NCBI GenBank assembly: GCA_024400125.1
Contig: JAKSNG010000001.1
Span: 48,532-112,531 of the forward strand
DNA: 64,000 bases
Direction: 5' to 3'
Source of the DNA: Paludibacteraceae bacterium
GTDB lineage: Bacteria; Bacteroidota; Bacteroidia; Bacteroidales; Paludibacteraceae
Part shown: positions 16,966 through 27,800 of the stretch, in pieces
Numbering within the stretch: the first letter of the stretch is position 1
Layout of the letters: every line of letters starts with the position of its first letter
Translations under genes and position numbers: made by a program
The notes under the pieces: model-generated
Told to the model about the DNA's origin: nothing
The model's database searches: none
What the model saw: only the letters and a program-made list of their open reading frames with translations

Positions 16966-18597
16966 TTAGAATTGGAAATAGATGAACGGTTGCATATCTG
17001 CTGTGACGAACTGATAAATGACGAACACGACAACGACAGCTATTAACGCCATCACCCATAACGGCAACATGGCAAAGTTCAGTCGATACCAGCGCTTGAA
17101 TGAAGTCGGTAACCAATGAATGGTCATGCCTAACACAAACATAATCACTACATAGCGATATCCCCATAGGAATGGTAAAATAATCGCACTATCCCATGCG
17201 TATGCCATTTGGTGTAACATGTTTGTGGCAGTTTCCCAAGCCACTTGATTCGCCGTTGCGGGGTCTAAATTGCTGCTGGAACGGAAGAACAGACGTGTGA
17301 ACGTGATAAACGTGAATGTCAATAGTATGCACAGACCATCGTCTAATCGACGAATGGATGTTGTGCGGTTAATCCAACGTGTAATTCCTAATTTCTCTTT
17401 TCCTGCTGCCCAACATTTAGCGAAGATCATACCCAATCCGTTCAGACCTCCCCAAATGACAAAGTTCCAACTGGCACCGTGCCAAAGTCCGCCTAACAGC
17501 ATGACGATGAACGAGTTCATGTTGCCGGCAATCAATTTGGGCAACTTAAATCCTAATACAGTACGGTTACCTCCCAACGGAATATAGAGATACGTCTTCA
17601 GCCAGCGGCTGAGGGACATGTGCCAACGACGCCAGAACTCTTGTGGATTACGAGATTTGTAAGGAGAGTCGAAGTTCTTGGGCAAATAAAAACCCATCAA
17701 CATCGCGATGCCGATAGCAATATCGGTGTATCCGGAGAAGTCCGCATAGACTTGCAGAGAGTACGCAAAGAGCGCAAACAGATTCTCAAAGCCCGAGAAT
17801 AACAGTGGGTTATCGAATACGCGGTCAATGAGGTTAACGGCTAAATAGTCCGACAAGATAATCTTTTTGGCTAAACCATTCAGAATCCAGAATACGGCTA
17901 AACCAAACAACCGTTTGCTTAGATGGAAGGGTTTATAGAGTTGTGGAATAAACTCCGACGCGCGAACAATCGGGCCCGCTACTAATTGCGGAAAGAACGA
18001 TACATAAAATCCAAAGTCGAGTAGGTTAGTGACTGGTTGCACACGGCCGTGATACACATCGGACGTGTAGGAAATGACTTGGAAGAGATAGAAAGATATG
18101 CCGACAGGCAATATGATGGCATCTACAATAAATCGTCCTGAGTGTTGCAGTCCGTTGCCGATGTAGGCGAATATGTCAAACACCTGAAACGAGGTCGAAA
18201 AGATGTTATTGATGACGTTGGTAAAGAAATACGCATATTTGAAGTATGCCAATAGGCTGAGGTCAATCACGACGCTCAGCACCAGCCACCAGCGTGCTTT
18301 GTTAGTTCCGCGTGTGTGAGCAATACGCTGGGCAATCAGCCAATCGCTTATGGTGACAAAGGCTAAAATCAGTAGGCAGATGCCGCTGGTCTTGTAGTAA
18401 AAAAACCAACTCACTGCCATGAGGAAGATATTTCTCAGGTGCAGTCGTGCGCGGTGATTCGCATTGTGCTTGCTTTTCACTTCCATAATGAGCGCGAATG
18501 CAGCATATACAACTGCAAAAAATGCCCAAAAATAGAACTGCGTAAATAGTAGCGGACTATCTTGATTAAAAGCAAATATGTGTCTTAATAATTCCAT
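16966..18597 (-). CDS. MBOAT-family O-acyltransferase (AlgI/PatA-like)
   Basis: 543 aa polytopic membrane protein. MBOAT hallmarks: MSLSRWLKTYLYIPLGGNR and LLGGLWHGASWNFVIWGGLNG, with the catalytic His in the latter. QVISYTSDVYHGR and FPQLVAGPIVRASEF are also typical. Such proteins move acetyl groups across the inner membrane for O-acetylation of a surface or periplasmic polysaccharide. The SGNH gene directly upstream (18599) is the expected periplasmic partner. Target glycan (peptidoglycan, alginate-like or capsule) cannot be told. Confidence 0.92.
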   Translation of the reverse strand: MELLRHIFAFNQDSPLLFTQFYFWAFFAVVYAAFALIMEVKSKHNANHRARLHLRNIFLMAVSWFFYYKTSGICLLILAFVTISDWLIAQRIAHTRGTNKARWWLVLSVVIDLSLLAYFKYAYFFTNVINNIFSTSFQVFDIFAYIGNGLQHSGRFIVDAIILPVGISFYLFQVISYTSDVYHGRVQPVTNLLDFGFYVSFFPQLVAGPIVRASEFIPQLYKPFHLSKRLFGLAVFWILNGLAKKIILSDYLAVNLIDRVFDNPLLFSGFENLFALFAYSLQVYADFSGYTDIAIGIAMLMGFYLPKNFDSPYKSRNPQEFWRRWHMSLSRWLKTYLYIPLGGNRTVLGFKLPKLIAGNMNSFIVMLLGGLWHGASWNFVIWGGLNGLGMIFAKCWAAGKEKLGITRWINRTTSIRRLDDGLCILLTFTFITFTRLFFRSSSNLDPATANQVAWETATNMLHQMAYAWDSAIILPFLWGYRYVVIMFVLGMTIHWLPTSFKRWYRLNFAMLPLWVMALIAVVVVFVIYQFVTADMQPFIYFQF

Positions 18598-18598
18598 T

Positions 18599-20011
18599 CT
18601 ACTTCTTCAACTCTTTCTCTATCCACTCCCACAACAGTTCACCAGCGCGATTAGCGCCTTTGTGTGTGAAGTGAACGCCGTCACCGGCTGCCAAACCACT
18701 GCTTTGCCACTGTTTCATGCCGCCTTTTCCGCCCATTGCTTGGTATAGGCTAAAGTATCCAATTCCTTCTTCGGCTGCCATCTTAGCTAACTGGTTGTCC
18801 AAGAGCGAGAGATAGGGATATGAGGTGCGTTCGCCATCGATGGTTGTGAGCATGTCGGATGGTCCAACAAACATGATAGACGCATTCGGAGCACATTGGC
18901 GCAGGAGTGCAATCTGTTTGCGCATGTTCTTGACGTAGCCATAGATACGATTAGTTGATTGCGTTCCAGGCATCACGTTGCCGCCAAACTGAAGGATGAT
19001 GAGGCGGGTATTGGTTTGGCGATAATAGTCCGCCATTTGTGCGCTGTCCATTTTGGTGAATGTGTTGCCGATAGCTCCGCGCATGGGAACATTATCTACT
19101 AATACACCCACCGACGATTCCAACGAAAGACCGTATAGGTCTCCTTGACCGAATAACTCAATGTCACATTGTGTGGTACTATCGGGGTAGAGTAGTAAGT
19201 CTTGGTCTAAACCGTTGACCTCGATGTCACCTTTTTTGAGCACGCGAATCTGACTAAAACAGTTGGCGGTAGTCACTTCTCCTAACGGATCGATGTGTAT
19301 AAATAACTGTTCCGAGCCCTTGCGAAGAGTGCTGTCCATAATAGAAACATAACCGCTCGCATTATATTGATTGCCGTAAGGACGATGGTCGCTTTGACGA
19401 CCGAAGACGGTGTAGCGGACAGGGCCAGTCTTGCGAGTGACTAATTTGTCGTTCATGGTGACCGTCATTTTTGTGGTCTTAGAAGGTACGTTTTGTGGCA
19501 CTTGAATCCAGCCAGCGCCGCTGCCTCCGTAGAGCGCTTGCAGGTGGCGACGGATGTTATTGGATATCCGATCTTCTTCTATTTGTGAGTCTCCGTAGTG
19601 AATGACGCGCACTTGTCGTGAGGAGGCTTCTGCTAAACCTGCACGGAAGAGAGCTAATGGGTCATTGGCGGGAGTGATAGGAGTAACCGCTTGCGGTTGT
19701 GGTTGTGGTTGTGGTTTAGGTGTGGCAGTAGAGGTTGCCGCTATGGTCGTTGTTTCCGTTGACACGTTCTCTGTCGGAGCAAGAGAATTGAGCGTATCAA
19801 GAGTTGAAGTATCAAGGGAAGTCAGCGTATCAAGGGGAGCAGGAGAATCAAGTGTAGCCACGGTATCCTCGTTCAACTCTAAGACCTCGCTCAATGACGG
19901 AAAATGCAGTCCGTATGGGGCTTGTGATTGTGGAAAGAAATAGCAGATTAGTCCTAAAAGAAGTAGGCACACTCCAATAAACAGCACGATATGTTTAGGA
20001 CGCATATTCAT
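18599..20011 (-). CDS. Membrane-anchored SGNH/GDSL acyltransferase-like protein
   Basis: 470 aa. N-terminal anchor helix (about 7-25), then a low-complexity linker with LDTL/LDSP repeats and PKPQPQPQPQA, then an SGNH hydrolase-type domain: block I HYGDSQIEED (nucleophile Ser), a block III-like LQFGGN, and block V DGVHFTHKG (Asp and His). Probably transfers the acetyl group delivered by the MBOAT protein to a glycan in the periplasm. Lies 1 bp from the MBOAT gene and adjoins trkH. Bacteroidota loci often have two SGNH genes; only one here. Confidence 0.87.
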   Translation of the reverse strand: MNMRPKHIVLFIGVCLLLLGLICYFFPQSQAPYGLHFPSLSEVLELNEDTVATLDSPAPLDTLTSLDTSTLDTLNSLAPTENVSTETTTIAATSTATPKPQPQPQPQAVTPITPANDPLALFRAGLAEASSRQVRVIHYGDSQIEEDRISNNIRRHLQALYGGSGAGWIQVPQNVPSKTTKMTVTMNDKLVTRKTGPVRYTVFGRQSDHRPYGNQYNASGYVSIMDSTLRKGSEQLFIHIDPLGEVTTANCFSQIRVLKKGDIEVNGLDQDLLLYPDSTTQCDIELFGQGDLYGLSLESSVGVLVDNVPMRGAIGNTFTKMDSAQMADYYRQTNTRLIILQFGGNVMPGTQSTNRIYGYVKNMRKQIALLRQCAPNASIMFVGPSDMLTTIDGERTSYPYLSLLDNQLAKMAAEEGIGYFSLYQAMGGKGGMKQWQSSGLAAGDGVHFTHKGANRAGELLWEWIEKELKK

Positions 20012-21499
20012 TTATTTTTTCCAGAGTGCGCGTGTAAAGAGCAATAGAACAGTGAAGATTTCCAGACGTCCGATGAGCATAACGAATGTCATAACCCATT
20101 TAGAGACAGTTGGGAAGGTTGCGTATGTGCCTAATGGACCATACTGACCGATAGATGGACCTATATTTCCCATAGCAGATACGGCAGCACCCATGGATTC
20201 ATCAAAATCAACACCTGTAGCACTGAAAATCAACGTGGTGACCACTAAAATCATGATGTAGAAAACCATAAATGCCATCACGTTATTGGTTGTTTGCTGA
20301 GATATGGGTCGTTGGTTGAGTTTGACGGGAACAATTGCATTCGGGTGAATACGGCGTTTGAACTCTGCGATACCGCTTTTAGCGAAGATCGCGATACGCA
20401 CCCATTTGATGCCGCCAGATGTGCTACCAGATGAGGCGCCAGTGAACATCAAGAAGAAGGTTACTATCCATAGGAACGGTGCCCATGACATATAGTCCGT
20501 GATACTGAAACCGGTACTGGTCATGGTAGCGATAGTCGTGAATAACCCTTCTCGGAAAGCGGTCTCGATACTATGTCCTATTTGTGACCAGTCCATTGGT
20601 AATTGTATGTGGGAAATGGTCAAGCCGATAGTTAAGACGAGTGTCACTGTGACTACGGAACCGATATACCAATGAGTCTCTTCGTCGTGCAACAGACGTT
20701 GTGGTTTGCCACGGAAGAGGAGGATAATCATGGCGAAGTTAATACCAGATAGCAGCATGAAGAATGCTATGGTGTAGTGTATCAGTGGGTTAGAGTAGTA
20801 AGCGATACTGAGGTTTTTAGTAGAGAAACCTCCTGTTGCTACGGTGGAGAACGAGTGGCACACACTGTCGAAGATGCCCATTCCCTCTAGCCACAGTATA
20901 CCAATCTCAGCGATAGTGAGAAGTATGTAGGTGAGCCACAGTTGTTTAGCGGTGTCTGCGATACGTGGGCTGAGCTTTTCGTAGTTGAGTCCTGTTACTT
21001 CGGCAGCGTAGAGCTGCATGCCGCCCAGACCGAACATAGGCAAGATAGCGATACTGAGTACGATGATTCCCATGCCTCCTAACCACTGTGTCATAGAGCG
21101 CCAAAAGAGGGCACCGTGTGTGAGTGATTCTATATCTTGAAGAATAGTGGCTCCGGTAGTGGTGAAACCTGACATGGTCTCAAACCAAGCATCAGTCAAG
21201 GAAGGTATTTGTCCACTTAGATAGTAGGGTAGCATACCAAAGGCGGAGAAGACAACCCATACACAAGCCACGATGACGTATCCTTCACGTTCGCCGACAT
21301 GTTTCGGGCAGCGACGTCCAATCAGTAATCCCCAGAAACTGGTGAGTAATGTGACCAAGGTAGCAGTCAGGAAAGCACCGTCATCTGGATCACCGTAGAA
21401 GTAACTGACTAATGTAGCAATACCCATAAAGAACGCTTCTATTACGAGAAGTGCTCCCATGGTTTTGAATACGATTTTCCAGTTAAATGCGCGTGTCAT
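20012..21499 (-). CDS. trkH: Trk-type potassium uptake membrane subunit
   Basis: 495 aa, K+ translocating subunit with repeated membrane-pore-membrane units. Visible: WFETMSGFTTTGATIL, FSTVATGGFSTKN, TMTSTGFSITDY and SAMGNIGPSIGQYGPLG, the four selectivity-filter regions. Start overlaps the trkA stop (4 bp). Works with the TrkA regulatory subunit encoded just upstream. Confidence 0.94.
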   Translation of the reverse strand: MTRAFNWKIVFKTMGALLVIEAFFMGIATLVSYFYGDPDDGAFLTATLVTLLTSFWGLLIGRRCPKHVGEREGYVIVACVWVVFSAFGMLPYYLSGQIPSLTDAWFETMSGFTTTGATILQDIESLTHGALFWRSMTQWLGGMGIIVLSIAILPMFGLGGMQLYAAEVTGLNYEKLSPRIADTAKQLWLTYILLTIAEIGILWLEGMGIFDSVCHSFSTVATGGFSTKNLSIAYYSNPLIHYTIAFFMLLSGINFAMIILLFRGKPQRLLHDEETHWYIGSVVTVTLVLTIGLTISHIQLPMDWSQIGHSIETAFREGLFTTIATMTSTGFSITDYMSWAPFLWIVTFFLMFTGASSGSTSGGIKWVRIAIFAKSGIAEFKRRIHPNAIVPVKLNQRPISQQTTNNVMAFMVFYIMILVVTTLIFSATGVDFDESMGAAVSAMGNIGPSIGQYGPLGTYATFPTVSKWVMTFVMLIGRLEIFTVLLLFTRALWKK

Positions 21500-22836
21500 T
21501 GTTCTTTGAAGTATTTTTCGAGTTTGCGTATGATGTGGCTTTTGCAGAACACGACCACTTTGTCGCCTTGCAGCACTTGTGTGTTACCATTGACTAAGAC
21601 GCCTTCTCCTGCTCGCACGATACCAGCGATAGTGCTATCTTGTGGAAAGCGCATAGTGCGGATGGTGCCTTTCGTAATTTTAGAGCCAGGTTCAGCCATG
21701 AACTCGACCATTTCGGCATCGGCATTGGTGAGGTTGCGTACGTTCAGCACGGCGGCATTGAGTAGCAGTTGGTAGATGTAGGAGGCGGTGATGGTTTTTT
21801 TGTTCAGCACGGCACCTACGTCTAGTCCCTCAGCCATTTGTATATAGTCAATGTTTTCGACATCGGCAATCGTTTTACGCACGCCAAAGCGTTTTGCTGC
21901 GAGGCACGCAAAGATGTTCGCTTCGCTGCTATCGGTGACAGCAACAAAGGCGTCTGCATCTTGAATACCTTCTTCTTTGAGCGTCTCCATGTCAGAACCG
22001 TCCGCATTGATGATGAGGGCGTTATTGAGTTTCTCGCTCAAGTGATAGCATAGGTCGCGGTTGGCTTCTAATATCTTGATGTTCATTCCTTCTGGCAAGT
22101 TTTGCACAGCTTTTTGAGCGATGCGTGAGCCGCCGAAGAAGATGACGTTTTTGATTTCGTTTTCCTGTTTCCCCAATTGTTCGCGCAAGAAGTCCATGTT
22201 TTCCGGTGTGCAAACGGCATAGACCATATCGTTTGCTTCTATGAGGTCGTTGCCGGTCGGAATAATTGTGTCGTTTCCGCGTTTGATGGCGACGATACGG
22301 AATCGTCCGTGTTCATAGAAACCAGAGGCAAAGGTTTGTCCGATGACGGGTGCGTTCTCGCGTACTTTGACTACACATAGTTCGAGTGCTCCGTCGCATA
22401 GTGTGAGGTGGTAGCGCAGCCAGTTCACTTTGAGTGAAGCGGTGATTTCGTTGGCAGCCAGTACTTCGGGATAGATAAGGTGGTTCAGTCCCATCGTTTC
22501 GAAGAATTGTTTGTTTTCGGGCAGTAAATACTCGTAGTTATCGATACGTGCGAGTGTTTTTTTTGCGCCTAATTGGTTGGCAATGAGACAGGAAGTCATG
22601 TTTTCTGTCTCTTGGGGAGTAACAGCGATGAATAGGTCGCAGTCTTTGACGCCAATCTCTTTGAGGTCATGTATTGAAGTTGGACTACCCACTTTGGTGA
22701 GCATATCGTAGTCGTTACCCAAGTCTCCTAAACGTTCTTCTCGTTCGTCGAGCAGACTGATTTCCATGTTTTCGCGTGAGAGCAGTTTAGCGAGGTGCGT
22801 ACCTACTTCTCCAGCGCCTGCAATAATGATTCGCAT
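21496..22836 (-). CDS. trkA: Trk potassium system NAD-binding regulatory subunit
   Basis: 446 aa cytoplasmic protein with two RCK halves, each an N-terminal Rossmann fold (MRIIIAGAGEVGTHLAKLL; VIFFGGSRIAQKAVQNL) followed by a C-terminal RCK_C domain. Gates TrkH in response to nucleotides. The start lies 34 bp inside the end of dxs, so translation is likely coupled. Confidence 0.94.
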   Translation of the reverse strand: MRIIIAGAGEVGTHLAKLLSRENMEISLLDEREERLGDLGNDYDMLTKVGSPTSIHDLKEIGVKDCDLFIAVTPQETENMTSCLIANQLGAKKTLARIDNYEYLLPENKQFFETMGLNHLIYPEVLAANEITASLKVNWLRYHLTLCDGALELCVVKVRENAPVIGQTFASGFYEHGRFRIVAIKRGNDTIIPTGNDLIEANDMVYAVCTPENMDFLREQLGKQENEIKNVIFFGGSRIAQKAVQNLPEGMNIKILEANRDLCYHLSEKLNNALIINADGSDMETLKEEGIQDADAFVAVTDSSEANIFACLAAKRFGVRKTIADVENIDYIQMAEGLDVGAVLNKKTITASYIYQLLLNAAVLNVRNLTNADAEMVEFMAEPGSKITKGTIRTMRFPQDSTIAGIVRAGEGVLVNGNTQVLQGDKVVVFCKSHIIRKLEKYFKEQ

Positions 22837-24716
22837 AAGCCTTCTTTATCTAAATGGAGCATGTGATATAGTTCTTTTGTGCTCCCGTGTTCTACAAATT
22901 GGTCGTTGACACCTAATCGTGTGACGTGAGGTGTGTAGCCGTGGTCGGCAAAGTGTTCCAATACAGCAGAGCCTAAACCGCCATTGATGACTCCGTCTTC
23001 GACGGTGACTACGCGTGTGAAGTGTGTACCCACGTAGTCTAATAGGTCAGTGTCTATCGGTTTGAGCCATCGCATGTCGTAGTGTGCGATGGAGTATTGG
23101 TGTTCGTGCTGTTGGATAGTGTGGATGGCATCGGCTACGGTGTTACCAATGGCGCCGATAGATAGTACGGCGAGGTCTTTGCCTTCTTGTAGGCAGACGC
23201 CTTTAGCGACTTCCACAGGGTTATTGTGGGTTGTTCTGTCATTGACTACACCACGTGGGTATCGAATAGCGATAGGTGCGTGGTAGTCTTGTGCAATCAT
23301 CATCATCTGGCGTAGATCGTCTGCGGTCATTGGTGCGCAGATGGTCATGTTCGGTATCGGTCTGAGATACGCGAGGTCGAAGAGTCCGTGGTGTGTGGCA
23401 CCGTCGTTACCGACTATACCTGCTCGGTCGATACAGAGTACGACGGGTAGTTTGAGCAATGCTACATCGTGGATGATGTTGTCGTATGCGCGTTGCAGAA
23501 AACTGGAGTAGATATTGCAGAACGGTACCAGTCCTTCGGTAGCCATACCGGCAGAGAAAGTGACGGCGTGTCCTTCTGCGATGCCCACGTCATAGACGCG
23601 TTCGGGATAGACTTTTTGCATGATGCACATGGAGCAGCCGGAAGGCATAGCAGGGGTGATACCAACTATCTTGTCATTGTGGCGGGCTAAGTCTAATAAA
23701 GTCTCACCAAAGACCTCTTGCCACAGTTGTGGTTTGGTTGTTTGTCCGTTGATACGTTCTCCGCTTTCGACATTAAATTCGCCTGGTGCGTGCCAAGTCG
23801 TTTGGTCGTTTTCGGCGGGAGCGTAGCCTTTGCCTTTTTTGGTGATGATATGCAGTACTTTTGGACCTCGGTGGTTTTTTATCTCGGATAGGATACGTAC
23901 GAGGTCGATGACGTTGTGTCCGTCCGCTGGTCCAAAGTAGCGTAAGTTGAGTCCACGGAAGATGTTACTGGTCGGTTGTGAAAGGACAGTCTTGAGGTTA
24001 TTAGTGAATCGGCGCATTTTGCGAGTGCGTGCGTCGTTCATCAGGTGCAGTTTGACCAGTATTTGGTAGAGTCTCCATCTCCATTTGTTATAGACTTCGC
24101 TGGTAGTTAGATCGACGAGATATTGTGTGAATCCTCCGTGAATGGGGTCGATAGCCATGTTGTTATCGTTGAGAATAATCAGGAGGTTATTTTTGTCCAT
24201 GGAGGTGTTGTTGAGTCCTTCGAAGGCGAGTCCACCGGTCATAGCTCCGTCTCCGATAATAGCGACGACGTTGTGTGCTTTTTTGCCCTGTTGTTTATCG
24301 GAGTTGGATAGTTTCATTTCTTCTCCGACCTCAATACCTAAGGCGGCAGAGATGGAGTTGCTGGCGTGTCCGGCGATGAAGGCATCATATTCGCTTTCGG
24401 CGGGTGTTGGGAAGGGTGCTAACCCTTTGAATTGTCTGTTGGTATGGAATCGTTCGCGTCTTCCAGTGAGAATCTTGTGGGCGTAAGCTTGGTGTCCCAC
24501 GTCCCATATTAGTTTGTCGTTTGGTGTATCGAATACGTAGTGTAGTGCGACAGTCAGTTCGACAGTGCCTAAGGAGGAAGCGAGGTGTCCTGGATTGTGT
24601 GACAGTTCTTGTATGATGAAATCTCTGAGTTCGTCGCAGACGGTAGGCAGTGCCTCGATGGGCAGTGCTTTGAGGTCGTTTGGATAGTTGATTGTATGTA
24701 GGTATTGATACTCCAT
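22803..24716 (-). CDS. dxs: 1-deoxy-D-xylulose-5-phosphate synthase
   Basis: 637 aa thiamine-diphosphate enzyme joining pyruvate and glyceraldehyde-3-phosphate, first step of the MEP isoprenoid pathway. TPP motif GDGAMTGGLAFEGLNN with NDNNMAI, transketolase-like pyrimidine domain with DRAGIVGNDGATHHG, and a C-terminal domain with EDGVINGGLGSAVLEHF. First gene of an operon with trkA, trkH, SGNH, MBOAT and coaE; ispG, a late enzyme of the same pathway, lies at 55390-56775. Promoter about 14 nt upstream of the ATG. Confidence 0.95.
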   Translation of the reverse strand: MEYQYLHTINYPNDLKALPIEALPTVCDELRDFIIQELSHNPGHLASSLGTVELTVALHYVFDTPNDKLIWDVGHQAYAHKILTGRRERFHTNRQFKGLAPFPTPAESEYDAFIAGHASNSISAALGIEVGEEMKLSNSDKQQGKKAHNVVAIIGDGAMTGGLAFEGLNNTSMDKNNLLIILNDNNMAIDPIHGGFTQYLVDLTTSEVYNKWRWRLYQILVKLHLMNDARTRKMRRFTNNLKTVLSQPTSNIFRGLNLRYFGPADGHNVIDLVRILSEIKNHRGPKVLHIITKKGKGYAPAENDQTTWHAPGEFNVESGERINGQTTKPQLWQEVFGETLLDLARHNDKIVGITPAMPSGCSMCIMQKVYPERVYDVGIAEGHAVTFSAGMATEGLVPFCNIYSSFLQRAYDNIIHDVALLKLPVVLCIDRAGIVGNDGATHHGLFDLAYLRPIPNMTICAPMTADDLRQMMMIAQDYHAPIAIRYPRGVVNDRTTHNNPVEVAKGVCLQEGKDLAVLSIGAIGNTVADAIHTIQQHEHQYSIAHYDMRWLKPIDTDLLDYVGTHFTRVVTVEDGVINGGLGSAVLEHFADHGYTPHVTRLGVNDQFVEHGSTKELYHMLHLDKEGLCESLLQALEK

Positions 24717-24729
24717 ATTAAAAATCGCG

Positions 24730-24761
24730 CAAAGGTACTACTTTTTTCTGACATATACAAA
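24730..24761 (-). promoter_or_regulatory. Promoter of dxs
   Basis: Minus strand: TTTG (24761-24758), 20 nt, TACCTTTG (24737-24730). The -33 box coincides with the T-tract of the terminator of the upstream gene. Predicted leader is about 10 nt. Confidence 0.82.
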
Positions 24762-24790
24762 AAAAAGTGCACTTTTTAATCAAAATGCAC
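24759..24790 (-). terminator. Intrinsic terminator of the 1817-aa protein gene
   Basis: Minus strand: GTGCATTTT pairs with AAAAGTGCAC-side bases (24790-24767; one wobble, 6-nt loop) and is followed by eight T (24766-24759). Confidence 0.75.
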
Positions 24791-24825
24791 CCTTTTTGAT
24801 GTTGACCTTGTTGCCGAACGCTATA

Positions 24826-24848
24826 TCTATATTCCTTCAGCGCAGCGG
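24826..24848. repeat. Single copy of the 23-bp dispersed element
   Basis: Identical to the unit TCTATATTCCTTCAGCGCAGCGG of the tandem array at 61791-61873, followed by a broken second copy (TCTATACTCTATACTCC). Lies in the 3' spacer of the 1817-aa protein gene. Confidence 0.85.
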
Positions 24849-24866
24849 TCTATACTCTATACTCCT

Positions 24867-27800
24867 TTATCTCACCTCTTGTCCGAGAATGGTGTAGGTC
24901 TTGCCGTCCTTGCGGATGAGGAGGTGTCCGTTGCGGAGGAATTTGTTAACGTCAACGTCAACGTCAACGTTCAACAAACTGGTCGGAAGAGGTTGCTCTG
25001 TGACATGGATATTCACCGTTACAAACTTCTCGTCAGCCAGTGTCTTGTCCATCTTGGAAGTATAAAGGCGTAGTTGGCAGGTGTATTCGCCTACGGTGTA
25101 AGCAGTGACGCTGATGAGTACTTCTTCGTTCTCGTAGTTCTGTGCGCCTAAGTTGAAAGAAGCATCTGCAAGACTCATTTCATAATCGCCAACGAGTATG
25201 ATTGCTTCTTCGCCTGCGCGGTCGGGTAGGTTATAGTTGCCACTCCGTTCGCAGTACACGTTTTTGACGATGTTATTAGCAGAGAACGTGAAGGACTTGA
25301 TGTCTGTCTGTGCACCGTCTTCTGTGAGATTGAGATAGAGATCGATTTGATTGGTGGAAACCGAAATCTTAGGTGCAGCTTCTTCTTGTGTGACTGTTTT
25401 AGCTGTCAGAACAATCTTTCGTCTGATGTCGCCGGTTTGTACATAGAGTGTATCGGCATAAGTGCCGGGATTCTTAACACTGAACTGGATGCTGGCAGAG
25501 CCGCCGTTCTTGCTGATGGACTCGGTATAGAGGACAAATGCTGTTCCTTTACTGAGCGACACTGCAATGTCTTCCGTTAACCATTTAGCAGTAAAGACGA
25601 GGGTTTGGGCTGCTTCGTAAGGATTGGTCTCTGTTCCCCATGAGTCGTCATAAACGACTTCGCCAAAGTCGATGAGGTCTGTGATGGTGTCTTTATTGAC
25701 CGTGATGGTGAGTTCAGGGATACGAATAGGCTCTACCCATTGTGGCGCATTGTTGGAGTAGAGAACGATATGCGACATGTTGCTTTGGTCCAAACCATTG
25801 TAGCAGCAGAAGAGGTCGTTATTGTGGTTATTGTAGAGGTGATAGCCCGTGTAGTACTTGTTCTCCATGTCGAAGATGAACTCCTCATCCATGGTGACTG
25901 TCCATTTGGCTTTGTTGTCTATGACCTCTTGTGTGCTGAGGTTTTTGCCACTATAGTCGCAGAGATACATGCCGTCTAAGTCACGGAAGACGTATTGACC
26001 ATCTACGATGCTGACTGTGTAAGCGTATGAAGCACTGGCAGTAACTGCATGACGACCTTCACCAAACTGAGCGACTGCACCAGGGATATTGGACTTAGCC
26101 ACATCGTAGTTATAGACGCCCATGACATAGTCTTCGCCCTCACGAACGGATGCAACCAAGACTTTCGTTCCTTCGGTCAAGAGGCTGAGGTCTTGCACTT
26201 GATTCCAGGTAACATCTGGTTGGTGGAGACCCGCCAAAACGGTGACGGTACAGGTGTCTGTGAAGTCACCATCGACGGTACGTACCCATACTTGGGTTTG
26301 TCCTTGGGCGAGAGCGGTTACTAAGCCCTCTTCGACGGTAGCGATAGTCTCATCCACGCTACCCCAAACGACATCTTGAATCTTGGCATCCAGCGGATAA
26401 ACAGTAGCCGTCAATTGGTCTGTTTCGCCTTCACGCAAGGTCAGAGCAACATAGTCTAATTCCACACTCTCGACAGCAATAGGCACGTCAGGCGAAGCCA
26501 CTTTGCGGTAAATCTGAATAGGTGCCATCGAGGTGGAGTTGTATAGACGGAAGTTGCCTTGTGCATTGCAGTAGAACTGCGGCATGTTAGTGCCTACCGT
26601 ACTCTTGACTACGGCATAGTTGCTGCCACCAATAGAGATGGTGAAATCCGTCGATGTCTTGCCTGTAACATCAAAGTCCACTGAGTTGTCGTCGCTGGCT
26701 TGGTGACCAATAGCGAATGAGCCAATGCTGAGGTTCCAAAGACTGCCGTTTTGTGTTAATTTCATAGGTTGCGAATTAGAAACGACGAGGTCTGCACCTA
26801 CGAGTGTTGCTTCAACGCCACTGAGGTATTTCTTAGAATCAACCAGTCCGGCACTTGCGTGTCCGTTGCTGTAGAAGACGATGAAATCTCCGTCATGAAG
26901 TACAGAGTCAGCCGTCATCAGATGATAACGATCGCCAGGCATGGCGGTAACGGTGACAGCACACGTGGCAGCGATTGTGTTATATTCCGCACTACGTGCG
27001 GTGATGGTCACTTCGCCAAAACGAATAGCCGTGATGACGCCATCTGCAACGGTAGCAATAGAGGCATCGGATGTTTCCCAGATGATGTTTTGATTGTCAG
27101 CATTAGCGGGTAGGATAGTCGCCGTGAGTGTGCCTTGTGAAGCCTCCACGATAGAGAGAGTGGGGCGGTCTAACTCAATACCCGTCACATGGACAGAGTC
27201 GGTCACGACAATGTGGCACGTGTCGGCTAACGACGTATGCTTAGCCAATGTGGCGATGACATCATATTCGCCCACTGCGGTGGCAACGACTTGACCTGAG
27301 TTGACAGAAAGTCCTTCTTTGCTATCTTTGACAGACCACAAAATCTCTTTCTCTGAATCAGAAGCATTAGCCGGTTGAACAACTGCGGTAAGTGTCTTTT
27401 CCCCTTTGACACGCATAGCTACTTGATGCTCGGTGAAGACAATGCCAGTAGCCTCAATGACAGACGGAACGACAGACTCTGTCTTGCGATAGAGTTGGAT
27501 GGCAGTCTGCTGTGCAGCGGCATAGTTCGTGAATATTTGTCCGCCGCTGGATAGTGCATTATTATTAAAACGTATCGCGCGCGAGGTATAGTCGTTGCTG
27601 ATGATGGAAGATCCATTGGCAGCGATTTGCCAGGTGTTGGATGTGGAGCCATCGCGCAGCATGTAACCATTTTCGGAGCTGCCTGTGAAACGAATATATC
27701 CTGTTCCGTCATGGAGTGTCCATGCATCGGTGCTTCCGCCTAAGGTGAAGACGGTGGCATTGGGCGCGGTGGCTTGATTGCCAATGATGATGGCTTCGGT

